A stretch of DNA of 64,000 nt from positions 3,224,001 through 3,288,000 of the forward strand of contig NZ_JAGIOG010000001.1 in assembly GCF_017876595.1 (NCBI RefSeq). Direction: 5' to 3'. Shown here one piece after another: positions 26,151 through 36,479 of the stretch (position 1 is its first letter; the number at the start of each line of letters is the position of its first letter). The translations under genes and the position numbers were made by a program. Origin of the DNA: Aeromicrobium fastidiosum (GTDB lineage Bacteria > Actinomycetota > Actinomycetes > Propionibacteriales > Nocardioidaceae). A model generated the notes under the pieces. It did no database searches. It was not told the origin of the DNA and worked only from the letters and a program-made list of their open reading frames with translations.

Positions 26151-26513
26151 TCAGCCGATGTTGAAGCCGAGGGCTCGCAGCATCTCGCGGCCGTCGTCGG
26201 TGATCTTGTCGGGGCCCCACGGCGGCATCCAGACCCACTCGATCCGGAAGTCGTTGACGATGCCGTCGAGCGCCGCGCGGGTCTGGTCCTCGATGACGTC
26301 GGTCAGCGGGCAGGCCGCGGAGGTCAGCGTCATGGAGAGCACCGTGTTGCTGTGCTCATCGACGTCGGCGCCGTAGACCAGGCCGAGGTCGACGACGTTG
26401 ATGCCGAGCTCGGGGTCGACGACGTCCTTCATGGCCTCGATGACGTCTTCCTTGGTCGTCGCGCCGGCCGGTGCCGTGCTGACCTCGGGGAGGTCAGAGT
26501 GATCGGTGGTCAT
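26151..26513 (-). CDS. sufT: SufT-type DUF59 iron-sulfur assembly protein
   Basis: The 120-residue protein is a DUF59/MIP18 domain: EAMKDVVDPELGINVVDLGLVYG, then LTSAACPLTDVIEDQ with the conserved Cys, and WVWMPPWGPDKITDDGRE. In actinobacteria it closes the suf operon and helps mature Fe-S proteins. The ATG overlaps the sufU stop (ATGA), supporting co-translation. Confidence 0.9.
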   Translation of the reverse strand: MTTDHSDLPEVSTAPAGATTKEDVIEAMKDVVDPELGINVVDLGLVYGADVDEHSNTVLSMTLTSAACPLTDVIEDQTRAALDGIVNDFRIEWVWMPPWGPDKITDDGREMLRALGFNIG

Positions 26514-27007
26514 GCGGTGTCTCCCGTGCTCGTTGAGTCGGTGGATGAGGTCGTGGTGTCGGTGGTGACGAGCGCCTGCGAGACGGCGTCCTTCCAGGCC
26601 ATCCAGCCCAGCAGCGCGCACTTGATGCGTGCCGGGAACTGGGCGACGCCGGCGAAGGCGATGCCGTCCTCGAGAACGTCCTCGTCGGGCTCGACCTTGC
26701 CCTTGCCCTGCATCAGCTCGGTGAAGCTGTCGAGCACGGCCATGCCCTCGGTGACGCTCTTGCCGATGATGAGGTCGTTGAGCACCGAGGTGGAGGCCTG
26801 GCTGATCGAGCAGCCCTGGGCGTCGTACGACACGTCGCTGACGGTCTCGCCGTCGAGGTGGACGCGCAGCGTGACCTCGTCGCCGCACGTCGGGTTGACG
26901 TGGTGCACCTCGGCCTCGAACGGCTCGCGCAGTCCGGCACCGTGCGGGTGCTTGTAGTGGTCGAGGATGATCTCCTGGTAGAGCGCATCCATGGCCGCGG
27001 TGTTCAT
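26510..27007 (-). CDS. sufU: SufU zinc-dependent sulfurtransferase
   Basis: The 165-residue protein has NPTCGDEVTL, YDAQGCSISQASTS and RIKCALLGW, giving the three cysteines and Asp of the SufU zinc site. It takes sulfur from SufS for the SufBCD scaffold. The C-terminal tail is Thr/Ser-rich and variable. GGGAGG precedes the ATG at 27007. The gene follows sufS by 25 bases. Confidence 0.94.
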   Translation of the reverse strand: MNTAAMDALYQEIILDHYKHPHGAGLREPFEAEVHHVNPTCGDEVTLRVHLDGETVSDVSYDAQGCSISQASTSVLNDLIIGKSVTEGMAVLDSFTELMQGKGKVEPDEDVLEDGIAFAGVAQFPARIKCALLGWMAWKDAVSQALVTTDTTTSSTDSTSTGDTA

Positions 27008-27032
27008 CGCGCCTCCCTGATGTCGAGCCGCC

Positions 27033-28298
27033 TCATGCGAAGTAGGCCTTCGTGAAGTGCAACGCCTCGACCAGCGCATCGATTTCCTGCTCGGTCGTGT
27101 AGAGGTAGAACGACGCGCGGGTCGTCGACTGCACGCCGAAGCGCAGGTGCGCCGGCTTGGCGCAGTGGTGTCCGGCGCGCACCGCGATGCCGCGCGAGTC
27201 GAGCAGCTGCGAGACGTCGTGCGGGTGGACGCCGTCGAGCGTGAAGCTCACCGCTCCCCCGCGCATGACGGCGTCCTTCGGCCCGACGATCGTGAGACCG
27301 TCGATCTCCTGCATCGCGCCGAGCGCGTAGGCCGTGATGGCCTGCTCGTGCGCGGCCACGTTCTCCATGCCGACGGCGCTGAGGTAGTCGACCGCCGCGC
27401 CGAGACCGACCGACTGCGCGATCGGCGGCGTGCCGGCCTCGAAGCGCGCCGGCGGAGGAGCGTACGTCGAGCCCTGCATCGTGACGGTCTCGATCATCTC
27501 GCCACCACCCAGGAACGGGGGCAGCTCGGCCAGCAGGTCGTAGCGACCCCACAGCACGCCGATGCCGGTGGGCCCGACGACCTTGTGGCCCGTGAACGCG
27601 ACGAAGTCGGCACCGAGCGCCGCGACGTCGACCGGGAACTGCGGCACGGCCTGCGAGGCGTCGATGACGACCAGCGCGCCGACCGAGTGCGCCTTGGCGA
27701 TGACGGTCTCGACCGGGTTGATCGTGCCCAGCATGTTGGACACCCAGGTCAGCGAGACGACCTTGGTGCGCTCGGTGATCAGCGTGTCGATGTCGTCGAG
27801 GTCGAGCCGGCCCTCGTCCGTGACGCCGAACCAGCGCAGGCTCGCGCCGGAGCGCTGGGCCAGCTGCTGCCACGGGACGATGTTGGAGTGGTGCTCCATC
27901 TCGGTGATGACGATCTCGTCGCCGGCCCCGACCCGTCCCGCGTCACCCAGCACGCGGGCCACGAGGTTGAGCGCCTCGGAGGCGTTCTTGGTGTACACCA
28001 CCTCGTCGCGGCTGGGCGCGTTGATGAACGCGGCGACCTTGTCGCGTCCCAGCTCGAACGCGGCGCTGGCCTCGGCACCCAGGAAGTGCATGGCACGGGC
28101 CACGTTGGCGTTGTGCAGCCGGTAGTGCTCGTCGATCGCCTCGATGACCTGCCGCAGCTTCTGCGAGGTGTTGGCGCTGTCGAGGTAGACCAGCGGCAGG
28201 TCACCGGGCAGACGGCGGCCCAGGATCGGGAAGTCCTCCCTGATCCGTGCCACGTCGAACGACGCGGAGTCGGTCGTGGTCCCCTCGACAACGGTCAC
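27033..28298 (-). CDS. sufS: Cysteine desulfurase SufS
   Basis: The 421-residue protein is a PLP enzyme with the cofactor lysine in FTGHKVVGPTGIGVLWG, the histidine in EMEHHSNIVPWQQ, and the catalytic cysteine loop RAGHHCAKPAH. It releases sulfur from cysteine for Fe-S cluster assembly. The start is GTG at 28298, overlapping the sufC stop as GTGA. Confidence 0.96.
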   Translation of the reverse strand: MTVVEGTTTDSASFDVARIREDFPILGRRLPGDLPLVYLDSANTSQKLRQVIEAIDEHYRLHNANVARAMHFLGAEASAAFELGRDKVAAFINAPSRDEVVYTKNASEALNLVARVLGDAGRVGAGDEIVITEMEHHSNIVPWQQLAQRSGASLRWFGVTDEGRLDLDDIDTLITERTKVVSLTWVSNMLGTINPVETVIAKAHSVGALVVIDASQAVPQFPVDVAALGADFVAFTGHKVVGPTGIGVLWGRYDLLAELPPFLGGGEMIETVTMQGSTYAPPPARFEAGTPPIAQSVGLGAAVDYLSAVGMENVAAHEQAITAYALGAMQEIDGLTIVGPKDAVMRGGAVSFTLDGVHPHDVSQLLDSRGIAVRAGHHCAKPAHLRFGVQSTTRASFYLYTTEQEIDALVEALHFTKAYFA

Positions 28299-29074
28299 GC
28301 GGAGGTCACAGCCTCGCTCGCGGCAGCCTTGACGTACTTGTCGTAGCCGTTGGCCTCGAGCTCGTCGGCCAGCTCGGGTCCGCCCTGGTCGGCGACGCGA
28401 CCCGCGACGAACACATGCACGAAGTCGGGCTTGATGTAGCGCAGGATGCGCGTGTAGTGCGTGATCAGGAGCACGCCGCGGTCACCTTGATCGCTGTAGC
28501 GGTTGACACCGTCGGAGACGACCCGCAGGGCGTCGATGTCGAGGCCGGAGTCGGTCTCGTCGAGCACCGCGAACTTGGGGTTGAGCAGCTCGAGCTGGGC
28601 GATCTCGTGGCGCTTCTTCTCGCCGCCGGAGAAGCCCTCGTTGACGCTGCGCTGCGCGAAGTCCTTGTCGAGAGTGACGCGCTCGAGGGCGGCGTTGACG
28701 TCCTTGACCCACGTGCGCAGCTTGGGAGCCTCGCCGTCGATCGCGGTCTTGGCGGTGCGCAGGAAGTTCGCGACCGAGACGCCCGGCACCTCGACGGGGT
28801 ACTGCATGGCCAGGAACAGGCCTGCGCGGGCGCGCTCGTCGACCGACATCGAGAGGATGTCGACGCCGTCGAGCGTCACGGTTCCACTGGTGATGTTGTA
28901 CTTCGGGTGACCGGCGATGGAGTAGGCCAGCGTCGACTTGCCGGAGCCGTTGGGCCCCATGATGGCGTGCACCTCGCCGGTCTTGACGGTCAGGTCGACG
29001 CCCTTGAGGATCTCCTTCTCGCCCTCCTCGGTGGTGACCGAGACGTGCAGGTCCTTGATCTCGAGTGTTGCCAT
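28295..29074 (-). CDS. sufC: Fe-S assembly ATPase SufC
   Basis: The 259-residue ABC ATPase has GPNGSGKSTLAYSIAGHP, FSGGEKKRHEIAQL and VLDETDSGLDIDALR, the SufC-specific versions of the ABC motifs, and ITHYTRIL with the switch His. It drives the SufBCD complex. AGGAG lies 6 bases before the ATG. Confidence 0.97.
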   Translation of the reverse strand: MATLEIKDLHVSVTTEEGEKEILKGVDLTVKTGEVHAIMGPNGSGKSTLAYSIAGHPKYNITSGTVTLDGVDILSMSVDERARAGLFLAMQYPVEVPGVSVANFLRTAKTAIDGEAPKLRTWVKDVNAALERVTLDKDFAQRSVNEGFSGGEKKRHEIAQLELLNPKFAVLDETDSGLDIDALRVVSDGVNRYSDQGDRGVLLITHYTRILRYIKPDFVHVFVAGRVADQGGPELADELEANGYDKYVKAAASEAVTSA

Positions 29075-29076
29075 GT

Positions 29077-29397
29077 TCAGCTCCTGGGGGTGGAGAGATC
29101 GACCATCACGGTGTCTCCCTCGATCTGGGTGGGGTAGGTCGGTACGGCCTCGGTGGCCGGAAGGTTGAGCGGCTTGCCGGTGCGGACGTCGAAGCGCGAC
29201 CCGTGCAGCCAGCACTCGATCTCACATCCCTCGACGTCGCCTTCGGACAGCGGGATCGATGCGTGCGAGCACTCGTCGCGGATGGCGTGGACGTCGTCGC
29301 CGTCGCGCACGAGAGCGATCTCCTGGCCGTCGACCTCGACAGCCAGCACTCCCCCGTCCGGGACGTCGGCGAGCGTCGCCGCCTTCACGTAGCTCAT
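29077..29397 (-). CDS. Rieske-type ferredoxin in the suf operon
   Basis: The 106-residue protein has Cys-Ser-His and Cys-Trp-Leu-His ligands (DECSHASIPL and ECWLHGSRFD) for a Rieske [2Fe-2S] cluster. It resembles ferredoxin subunits of non-heme oxygenases, but its fixed place between sufD and sufC in actinobacteria suggests a role in assembly or electron supply. It overlaps the sufD stop as ATGA. Confidence 0.92.
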   Translation of the reverse strand: MSYVKAATLADVPDGGVLAVEVDGQEIALVRDGDDVHAIRDECSHASIPLSEGDVEGCEIECWLHGSRFDVRTGKPLNLPATEAVPTYPTQIEGDTVMVDLSTPRS

Positions 29398-30571
29398 GCG
29401 TCGAGGCGTCCCACGTGCTCGGCGAGCCCGAGATGTCCGGCAAGCTCAGTCTCGATCGAGGCGATGAGACGCTCCTGCAACGACGGGACGCCGATGCGAC
29501 GGATGATGTCGTGGAAGAAGCCGTGCACGACGAGTCGACGCGCCTCTTCCTCGGGGATTCCGCGACTCTGCAGGTAGAACAGGTGCTGGTCGTCGAAGCG
29601 GCCAGTCGTCGAGGCGTGGCCGGCACCCTCGATGTCGCCGGTCTCGATCTCGAGGTTCGGCACCGAGTCGGCCTTGGCGCCATCGGTGAGCACGAGGTTG
29701 TCGTTGCTCTCGTACGTCAGGATGCCCTCGGCCTCCTTGCGGATCAGCACGTTGCCGATCCAGACCGTGTGGGCGTCCTGCCCCTGCAGCGCGCCCTTGT
29801 ACTCGACATTGCTCTTGGTCTTGGGCGCCGTGTGGTCGGCGAACAGCCGGTGCTCGATGTGCTGGCCCGCGTCGGCGAAGTAGACGCCGAGCATGTCGAC
29901 GCTGCCGCCGGTGCCGCGGTAGTCGGCCGACGTGCTGGCGCGGACGACGTCGCCGCCCAGCGAGACCGCGACGTGCTTGAACGTCGCGTCCCGGCCGACC
30001 GTCGCGTGCTGGGTGACCACGTGCACGCTGTCGTCGTTCCAGTCCTGGACCGTCACGAACGTGAGCTCGGCACCGTCCTCGACGACGACCTCGATGTTCT
30101 CGGCCCAGGTGGCCGAGCCGTTGTAGTCGACGATGACGACGGCCTTGCTGAACCTGCCGGCGCGCACCAGCAGGTGACCCGCGGCAGCCTTCTCGATGCC
30201 GCTGCCGGTCAAGCGCAGGGTCGTGGGCTGCTCGACCACGGCGTCGGCCGGGATCGTGACCTCGAAGACGGACCGGGCCGCGGCCCAGGCACGAGCCGAC
30301 ACACGGTCGACCGGCACGTAGCCCGAGACACCGCGCGCCGAGTCGGCAGCGGGCACCGACACAGCTGTCACTCCGGGGGCGGCGTCGACGTCGATGGAGT
30401 AGTCGTCACCGTCGAGCGGCGCGTCCTTGTGCAGGTCGCGGAGGCGCTTGAGCGGCGTGAACCGCCAGATCTCCTCGAGGCCAGTCGGGACGTCGTGATC
30501 TGCGAGGTCGAACGATCCCTCGGGGTGCAGGTGGCTCTCGACGGGCTTGAGCTCGAGTGCTTCGGCGAGGC

Positions 30572-30575
<4 letters not shown>
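29394..30575 (-). CDS. sufD: Fe-S assembly protein SufD
   Basis: The 393-residue protein has the right-handed beta-helix SufBD core, with [23 protein letters not shown] and a C-terminal [28 protein letters not shown] helix region (written in part: [14 protein letters not shown]). It forms the scaffold with SufB and SufC. The start is TTG at 30575, overlapping the sufB stop as TTGA. Confidence 0.95.
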
Positions 30576-32016
<1,441 letters not shown>

Positions 32017-32020
<4 letters not shown>

Positions 32021-32721
32021 GAGGGCAACCTCTCTGCGGTGGGGGTTCGGGTGGTCTCGGTGGAGTGGGGCAGGTGGGTCGTGCAGACGCCGTCGCCGTG
32101 GGCGATCGTGGCGAGCCGCTGCACGTGGGAGCCGAGGAGGCGGGAGAACATCTCCGCCTCGGCCTCGCACATCTGGGGGAACTCCTCGGCCACGTGGGCG
32201 ACCGGGCAGTGGTGCTGGCAGATCTGGGCACCCGCAGGCGTCGTGCTGACCGACGCGGCGAAGCCGTCGTTGCTCAGCGCCTCGGCGAGCACACGAGGCC
32301 GCTGGGCGACGTCGGCGAGCTGCAGCATGGGTCGGTAGCGGTCCTCGAGATCCACGAGGCGGTGGCGCGCGAAGGCCATGACCGCGGCGTCTCCCCCGGT
32401 CTCGGCGAGGTAGCGCAGGGCTCCGGCGGCGAGCTCGTCGTAGGCGTGCTCGAAGCCGTCGCGGCCGGCGTCGGTGATCGCGAACACCTTGGCCGGACGG
32501 CCACGGCCGCGCTGACCCGTGATGCGCTGATCGCGCGCCTCGACGACGCCCTCGTCGATCAGGTGGTCGAGGTGGCGGCGCACTGCGGCGGCCGTCAGGC
32601 CGAGCTGCTCGGCCAGGTCGGCGGCCGTGGACGGGCCGTTCTCGAGAATCGTCTGCGAGACGCGTGTGCGCGTGGGAGCGTCGTCGACCGACACCTTCTC
32701 CATGGGCTGCACGTATTTCAC
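32017..32721 (-). CDS. sufR: Iron-sulfur regulator SufR
   Basis: The 234-residue protein has an N-terminal winged helix (about 15-85, with [20 protein letters not shown]) and a C-terminal Fe-S site with Cys168, Cys172, Cys185 and Cys213. [21 protein letters not shown] and HGDGVCTTH are conserved in actinobacterial SufR. It represses the suf operon when its cluster is intact. The GTG at 32721 is chosen because the resulting N-terminus resembles homologues; ATG six codons in is an alternative. An operator overlaps the start. Confidence 0.95.
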
Positions 32722-32732
32722 AACACCAGTGT
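32718..32732 (-). promoter_or_regulatory. SufR operator overlapping the sufR start and -10
   Basis: The minus strand reads ACACT, 5 bases, TGTGA. This equals the motif I recall as reported for mycobacterial SufR at its suf promoter. It covers the GTG start, and most of a CACACT hexamer (32728-32733) that lies 6 bases before that GTG, so SufR binding would block a leaderless promoter. Confidence 0.7.
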
Positions 32733-32799
32733 GCCGTTATTGATTCCGGTCCTTCAAGGAAGGACTGCCTTAGTGAGCCGAGGGCCCGTTCGTGCGGTC

Positions 32800-34098
32800 T
32801 CAGGCCTCGAGGCGTCCGGCCGGCAGCACCGCGGCATCGGCGGCCCGCGTGCCGGCGTCCCAACCGCGTCGATCGAGCTGGCGGCTGCGACGTGAGCCGG
32901 ATAGGACGTGTGGGAAGAGTCGCTCGAACTCCTCGGTGACGGCCTCGGCCTGGCGTTCGAGCACCGGGACGAGGCTCGAGCCGTAGCTGGCGACAGCCTC
33001 CTCCGACGACGTCGTGAGCCGCTCGCCGATGCGGACGGCGAAGGCGTGGAGGAACGCCCGGCGGAACGGTGCCGACGACAGGTCGGCCTGGGTCATCGCG
33101 CGCGTCGCCTGCACCAGCGTCGAGGTGAACAGCAGGTCGACCTGCTCGACGTCGGTGGGCAGCCCGACCAGCGTCACGTGCGCCGCGAAGCTGTTCCAGA
33201 TCGTGCGCACACGGTTGGCGTCGGCGACGACGTGCAGCAAGGTGGCCTTCTCGAGCGCATACGGCTGGTCGATCAGCACGCGGCGTCCGTGCACGTCGAA
33301 CGACGACCCCGCATCGGCGGCGAGCAGCGTCTCGTCGATCGAGTGCCGGGTCATGAGGTCCTGCGCCTTGGCCGTGAACGCCTCGGCCTCGGCGGCGAAG
33401 TCGGTCGACTCGGCCTTGGCCAGCAGCGCCCGGATCTTGGCGAGGGTCTTGGCCCGGTCGCCGCCCGCTGGTGCCGCGGCGGTGGACGCCTGACGGGGTG
33501 GGGAGTTCGTGCCCCAGCGCGACGGCGGCGGCACGAGAGCCTCGAGCCGAGGGATGCGGTGCAGGAGATCGAGAGCGACGAGTGCGGCGACCCACTGCTG
33601 GCTGGTGGCCCGTCCGTGCAGGGGCAGCAGCGCGTCGTCCTGCCCGTGCCGGGACGACAACGCCGTGAGCTGATCGCGCCACGGCTGGGGCGCGCACACC
33701 ATGGCGCCGCTCGAGCTCGCCTCGATCAGGACGACACGTGCGAGCCATTCGGCGGCGGGCTTGGAGGTCTGCCGCCGTGCGGCGTGCACGAGGTCGAGCG
33801 GCTGCCAGCCGTGCTCGAAGGCCGCGGCGACCCTCGTGAGCGCCTCGTCGACGACGAGTGCAGCGGGGTCGTACGAGTCCGACTCGGCCACGGCACCGAG
33901 CTCGTTGAGCACCGCGACGTGTGGCCCGACGGACCGTGGCGCGTCGACGGCGAACCGCACGGCCCGGTCGATCAGGGCGATGATCTCGCTCTGCTGCAGG
34001 CCGGACGCGACGTCGTCCGACGGCTGCGGCGTCACCCGCGTCGTGCGTCGTTGTGCCCGCCGTCTGGCCTCGCGCCGCTGGCGGCTCTCCCTGCTCAT
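32800..34098 (-). CDS. DUF2786 domain protein
   Basis: The 432-residue protein has a highly basic N-terminus ([13 protein letters not shown]), a helical middle and a DUF2786 domain (about 220-265) with [12 protein letters not shown] and [15 protein letters not shown]. The family is widespread in actinobacteria and phages but has no proven function; the basic stretch hints at nucleic-acid contact. The ATG at 34098 is the natural start. It diverges from the LigD-type polymerase gene and ends 78 bases before the sufR start. Confidence 0.78.
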   Translation of the reverse strand: MSRESRQRREARRRAQRRTTRVTPQPSDDVASGLQQSEIIALIDRAVRFAVDAPRSVGPHVAVLNELGAVAESDSYDPAALVVDEALTRVAAAFEHGWQPLDLVHAARRQTSKPAAEWLARVVLIEASSSGAMVCAPQPWRDQLTALSSRHGQDDALLPLHGRATSQQWVAALVALDLLHRIPRLEALVPPPSRWGTNSPPRQASTAAAPAGGDRAKTLAKIRALLAKAESTDFAAEAEAFTAKAQDLMTRHSIDETLLAADAGSSFDVHGRRVLIDQPYALEKATLLHVVADANRVRTIWNSFAAHVTLVGLPTDVEQVDLLFTSTLVQATRAMTQADLSSAPFRRAFLHAFAVRIGERLTTSSEEAVASYGSSLVPVLERQAEAVTEEFERLFPHVLSGSRRSRQLDRRGWDAGTRAADAAVLPAGRLEA

Positions 34099-34162
34099 GC
34101 ACCCATCCTCGCAAGGACGACCGACATGCCGCCGGACCCGTCCACAGGGGCTCCCGCCGCCC

Positions 34163-34168
34163 TAGAGT
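34163..34168 (+). promoter_or_regulatory. -10 element of the LigD-type polymerase gene (leaderless)
   Basis: TAGAGT is followed by 6 bases and the ATG at 34175. Confidence 0.6.
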
Positions 34169-34174
34169 GTCGGC

Positions 34175-35218
34175 ATGGCGAGCGATGCGGTCGAGATCGA
34201 GGCAGGCGACCGGACGGTGCGGGTCTCGAGCCCCACCAGGGTCATCTACGAGGCGACCGAGTTCTCCGCCGAGGTCACCAAGGTCATGGTCGCCGAGTAC
34301 TACGTCGCCGTCGCGGACGGGTTGATGCGCGCGCTGCACGACCGACCGGTTGCGTTGGAACGCTGGCCCAAGGGCGTCCGCGAGGGCATGGCGATGTCGA
34401 CCCGGGCCGATTCGCACGGCGACGCTTTCTACCAGAAGCGGATGATGCGGGGCGCGCCGTCGTACGTCGAGAGCACGCGGGTGCTGTTCCCGTCCGGCCG
34501 TCCAGCCGACGAGATGTGCGTGACGGAGATCGCCGTCGCGGCGTGGGCGGCGCACATGGGCGCGATCACGTTTCACCCCTGGCCGACTCGGCGCACCGAC
34601 AACGACCGGCCCGACGAGCTGCGCATCGACCTCGATCCCTTCGGCACGGCCACGTTCGCCGACGCCGTTCGCGTCGCCGCCGTCGCGCGCGACCTGTTCG
34701 CCGAGCTGGGCATCCGCGCGTTCGCCAAGACCAGCGGCAAGCGCGGCATCCACGTCTACGTGCGCGTCGCCCCGAGGTGGACGTTCACCGACGTACGGCA
34801 CGCCGCGATCGCGGTGGCCCGTGAGCTCGAGCGCCGCGCCGACGGGGTCACCACCGCCTGGTGGAAGGAGGAGCGGGGCGACAACATCTTCGTCGACTAC
34901 AACCAGAACGCGCGCGACCGCACGATCGCCTCGGCGTACAGCCTGCGCCCCGCGCCGGGAGCCACGGTCTCGATGCCGGTGACGTGGGACGAGCTGGCCG
35001 CGCTGACCGATCCCCGCGACTTCACGCTGCACACGGTGCCCGGCAAGCTCGCGGCCGACCGAGACGCGTGGGCCGAGATCGACGACGTCGCCCACGACCT
35101 CACGCCGCTGCTCGACCTCTGGGACGCCGACCCGACCGAGATGCCCTACCCGCCGGAGTACCCGAAGATGCCGGGCGAGCCCAAGCGCGTGCAGCCGAGC
35201 AAGGCCAAGAAGGCCTGA
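34175..35218 (+). CDS. LigD-type DNA polymerase/primase domain protein
   Basis: The 347-residue protein is a stand-alone LigD polymerase domain of the archaeo-eukaryotic primase type. The metal-binding motif is LRIDLDPF, with [16 protein letters not shown] and [19 protein letters not shown] downstream. It resembles mycobacterial PolD1, which fills gaps with ribonucleotides in repair. A LigC-type ligase lies 2 kb away. No Ku gene is in the window. TAGAGT lies exactly 6 bases before the ATG. Confidence 0.9.
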   Translation: MASDAVEIEAGDRTVRVSSPTRVIYEATEFSAEVTKVMVAEYYVAVADGLMRALHDRPVALERWPKGVREGMAMSTRADSHGDAFYQKRMMRGAPSYVESTRVLFPSGRPADEMCVTEIAVAAWAAHMGAITFHPWPTRRTDNDRPDELRIDLDPFGTATFADAVRVAAVARDLFAELGIRAFAKTSGKRGIHVYVRVAPRWTFTDVRHAAIAVARELERRADGVTTAWWKEERGDNIFVDYNQNARDRTIASAYSLRPAPGATVSMPVTWDELAALTDPRDFTLHTVPGKLAADRDAWAEIDDVAHDLTPLLDLWDADPTEMPYPPEYPKMPGEPKRVQPSKAKKA

Positions 35219-35229
35219 GTACCCCGCCG

Positions 35230-35340
35230 GGACGTCATCCCCGTTGCGGTGACACAGGTACCGATGTAATGACGTCCCAACACCTGGCGAGCGGACGTCA
35301 TCGCGGCGGTACCTGGGATGGCCCGTTCGTGATGACGTCC
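35230..35340. repeat. Pair of 48-base palindromic elements in opposite orientation
   Basis: Unit 1 (35230-35277) reads GGACGTCATC, 15 bases, CAGGTACCG, 4 bases, AATGACGTCC. Unit 2 (35293-35340) has the same blocks and identical spacings when read on the other strand. The spacers differ in sequence. Each unit is itself bounded by inverted 10-base ends. They fill the gap between convergent genes. Confidence 0.8.
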
Positions 35341-35381
35341 TGGGGCAGCCGCACGCGTCCACCCCAGTCACAACGATGGAC

Positions 35382-35849
35382 TCAGCGCCTGAAGCCGCTG
35401 GTCATGAGGGCGTTGATGAAGCCGAGCTTGGTGTTCATGACGAACAAGAACTTGCCCGGCGACGCCGAGAACGTCTTGTTGACGGTGTACCAAGACGTGC
35501 ACGAGCCCGACTTGACGTAGGTCGTCTGGGACGCCTCCCATGCGATGGCTCCTCCGCCGCCCTTCTCTATACGGGGCAGCACCCAGGCCCCGCTGACCGC
35601 GGTGTTGCTGAAGCAGAGCCTGAATCGCGTGAGCTTCACTGACGACGACTTGTGGTTGGAGAACTCGGCAACGGTCCGCAACACGGTCTTGGCGCCGGAG
35701 AGCTCTTGGTAGGAGGCAGACGCACTGACACTCGTCGACGAGCCGACTGTCGCGTAGCCGACGTCGGCCGACGCGACCCCAGGCAGGGCGACGATCAAGC
35801 CAGCAGCGCCGGCGACGACTGCTGAACGAATTTTCCACGAGTGACGCAT
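35382..35849 (-). CDS. Secreted hypothetical protein
   Basis: The 155-residue protein has a signal peptide ending near VASA (about residue 28) and a beta-rich mature domain with two cysteines (RLCFSN and GSCTSW) that could form a disulfide. There is no anchor. No family was recognised. A G-rich stretch precedes the ATG at 35849. The upstream region is AT-richer than its surroundings and holds possible promoter elements. It converges on the polymerase gene across the palindromic repeats. Confidence 0.65.
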   Translation of the reverse strand: MRHSWKIRSAVVAGAAGLIVALPGVASADVGYATVGSSTSVSASASYQELSGAKTVLRTVAEFSNHKSSSVKLTRFRLCFSNTAVSGAWVLPRIEKGGGGAIAWEASQTTYVKSGSCTSWYTVNKTFSASPGKFLFVMNTKLGFINALMTSGFRR

Positions 35850-35900
35850 GTGTACCCCCGATATATGTGACAGTTTGACATCTCAAAGGTATCCCGGCGC
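35850..35900 (-). promoter_or_regulatory. Probable promoter of the secreted protein gene
   Basis: On the minus strand TTGAGA is followed after 15 bases by TATATC, and a TTTGA/TCAAA inverted repeat overlaps the -35. The segment is locally AT-rich. Confidence 0.35.
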
Positions 35901-35972
35901 TGTGCCGAAGTCACCACCTCACGGCCCGTGTTTTCGTGGCACGGCTCAGCCCGATCACATCGGGCCGCGAAC

Positions 35973-36134
35973 CTATCGCTTGCGTCCGCGGTCGAGGTAG
36001 CTCGGCATGGCCAGGAACGAGAGGCCGACCGCCACGAAGGCGATCGCGATCGTGGTGTTGCCGCCGATCAGACTCGCGATGGCGGAGACGACGAACAGCA
36101 TCCCGGCGATGGTCCACAGCTGCTTCTGGGTCAT
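35973..36134 (-). CDS. Small two-helix membrane protein
   Basis: The 53-residue protein runs from ATG at 36134 to TAG and has two membrane helices (about 6-23 and 27-43) and a basic C-terminus ending RGRKR. No family was recognised. A TAGGCT hexamer lies exactly 6 bases before the ATG, the same leaderless layout as its neighbours, which supports it as a real gene despite its size. Confidence 0.6.
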   Translation of the reverse strand: MTQKQLWTIAGMLFVVSAIASLIGGNTTIAIAFVAVGLSFLAMPSYLDRGRKR

Positions 36135-36140
36135 GACCCG

Positions 36141-36146
36141 AGCCTA
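36141..36146 (-). promoter_or_regulatory. -10 element of the small membrane protein gene (leaderless)
   Basis: TAGGCT on the minus strand is followed by 6 bases and the ATG at 36134. Confidence 0.55.
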
Positions 36147-36187
36147 GGATCGGCGCTTCCGGCCCGCATCCCGGGCGACAGGATGTC

Positions 36188-36409
36188 TCAGGGCAGCGTG
36201 AGCTCGTAGTCGGCGCGGTCGGAGATGTGCTGCGCCCACTCGCGGACCGTCGACGCGGGCAGGTCGATGCCGAGCTCGGTCAGCGACCGCTCGACCTCTA
36301 CGACGACATCATCGACGGGCAGGGCGGCGAAGCTCTTGCGGAGCGACTCGTCGGCTGCCCGAACCCGGTCGGCCAGCTGTGCGTCGTCCGTCGTCACGGT
36401 GGTGTGCAT
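36188..36409 (-). CDS. Small helical hypothetical protein
   Basis: The 73-residue protein is acidic and predicted all-helical, with three amphipathic helices and no Cys or membrane segment. No family was recognised. TACCGT lies exactly 6 bases before the ATG at 36409. It diverges from the alarmone synthetase gene. Confidence 0.55.
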   Translation of the reverse strand: MHTTVTTDDAQLADRVRAADESLRKSFAALPVDDVVVEVERSLTELGIDLPASTVREWAQHISDRADYELTLP

Positions 36410-36415
36410 GCAGCG

Positions 36416-36421
36416 ACGGTA
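36416..36421 (-). promoter_or_regulatory. -10 element of the 73-residue protein gene (leaderless)
   Basis: TACCGT on the minus strand is followed by 6 bases and the ATG at 36409. Confidence 0.5.
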
Positions 36422-36467
36422 CGACACGGACGCGCTCGGCACCCGGCGACGACGGACATCGTCTGTC

Positions 36468-36473
36468 TACAGT
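36468..36473 (+). promoter_or_regulatory. -10 element of the alarmone synthetase gene (leaderless)
   Basis: TACAGT is followed by 6 bases and the GTG at 36480. Confidence 0.55.
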
Positions 36474-36479
36474 GGGCCT

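Noticed and set aside
29077..29397. Rieske protein as part of an aromatic oxygenase
   Set aside because: No oxygenase or reductase subunit is nearby; it is translationally coupled inside the suf operon, its usual place in actinobacteria.
32021..35371. Very long open minus-strand frame continuing upstream of sufB to about 35371
   Set aside because: It runs antisense or out of frame through sufR, the DUF2786 gene and the polymerase gene, has Arg/Ala-rich composition typical of high-GC shadow frames, and sufB has a good ribosome binding site at 32020.
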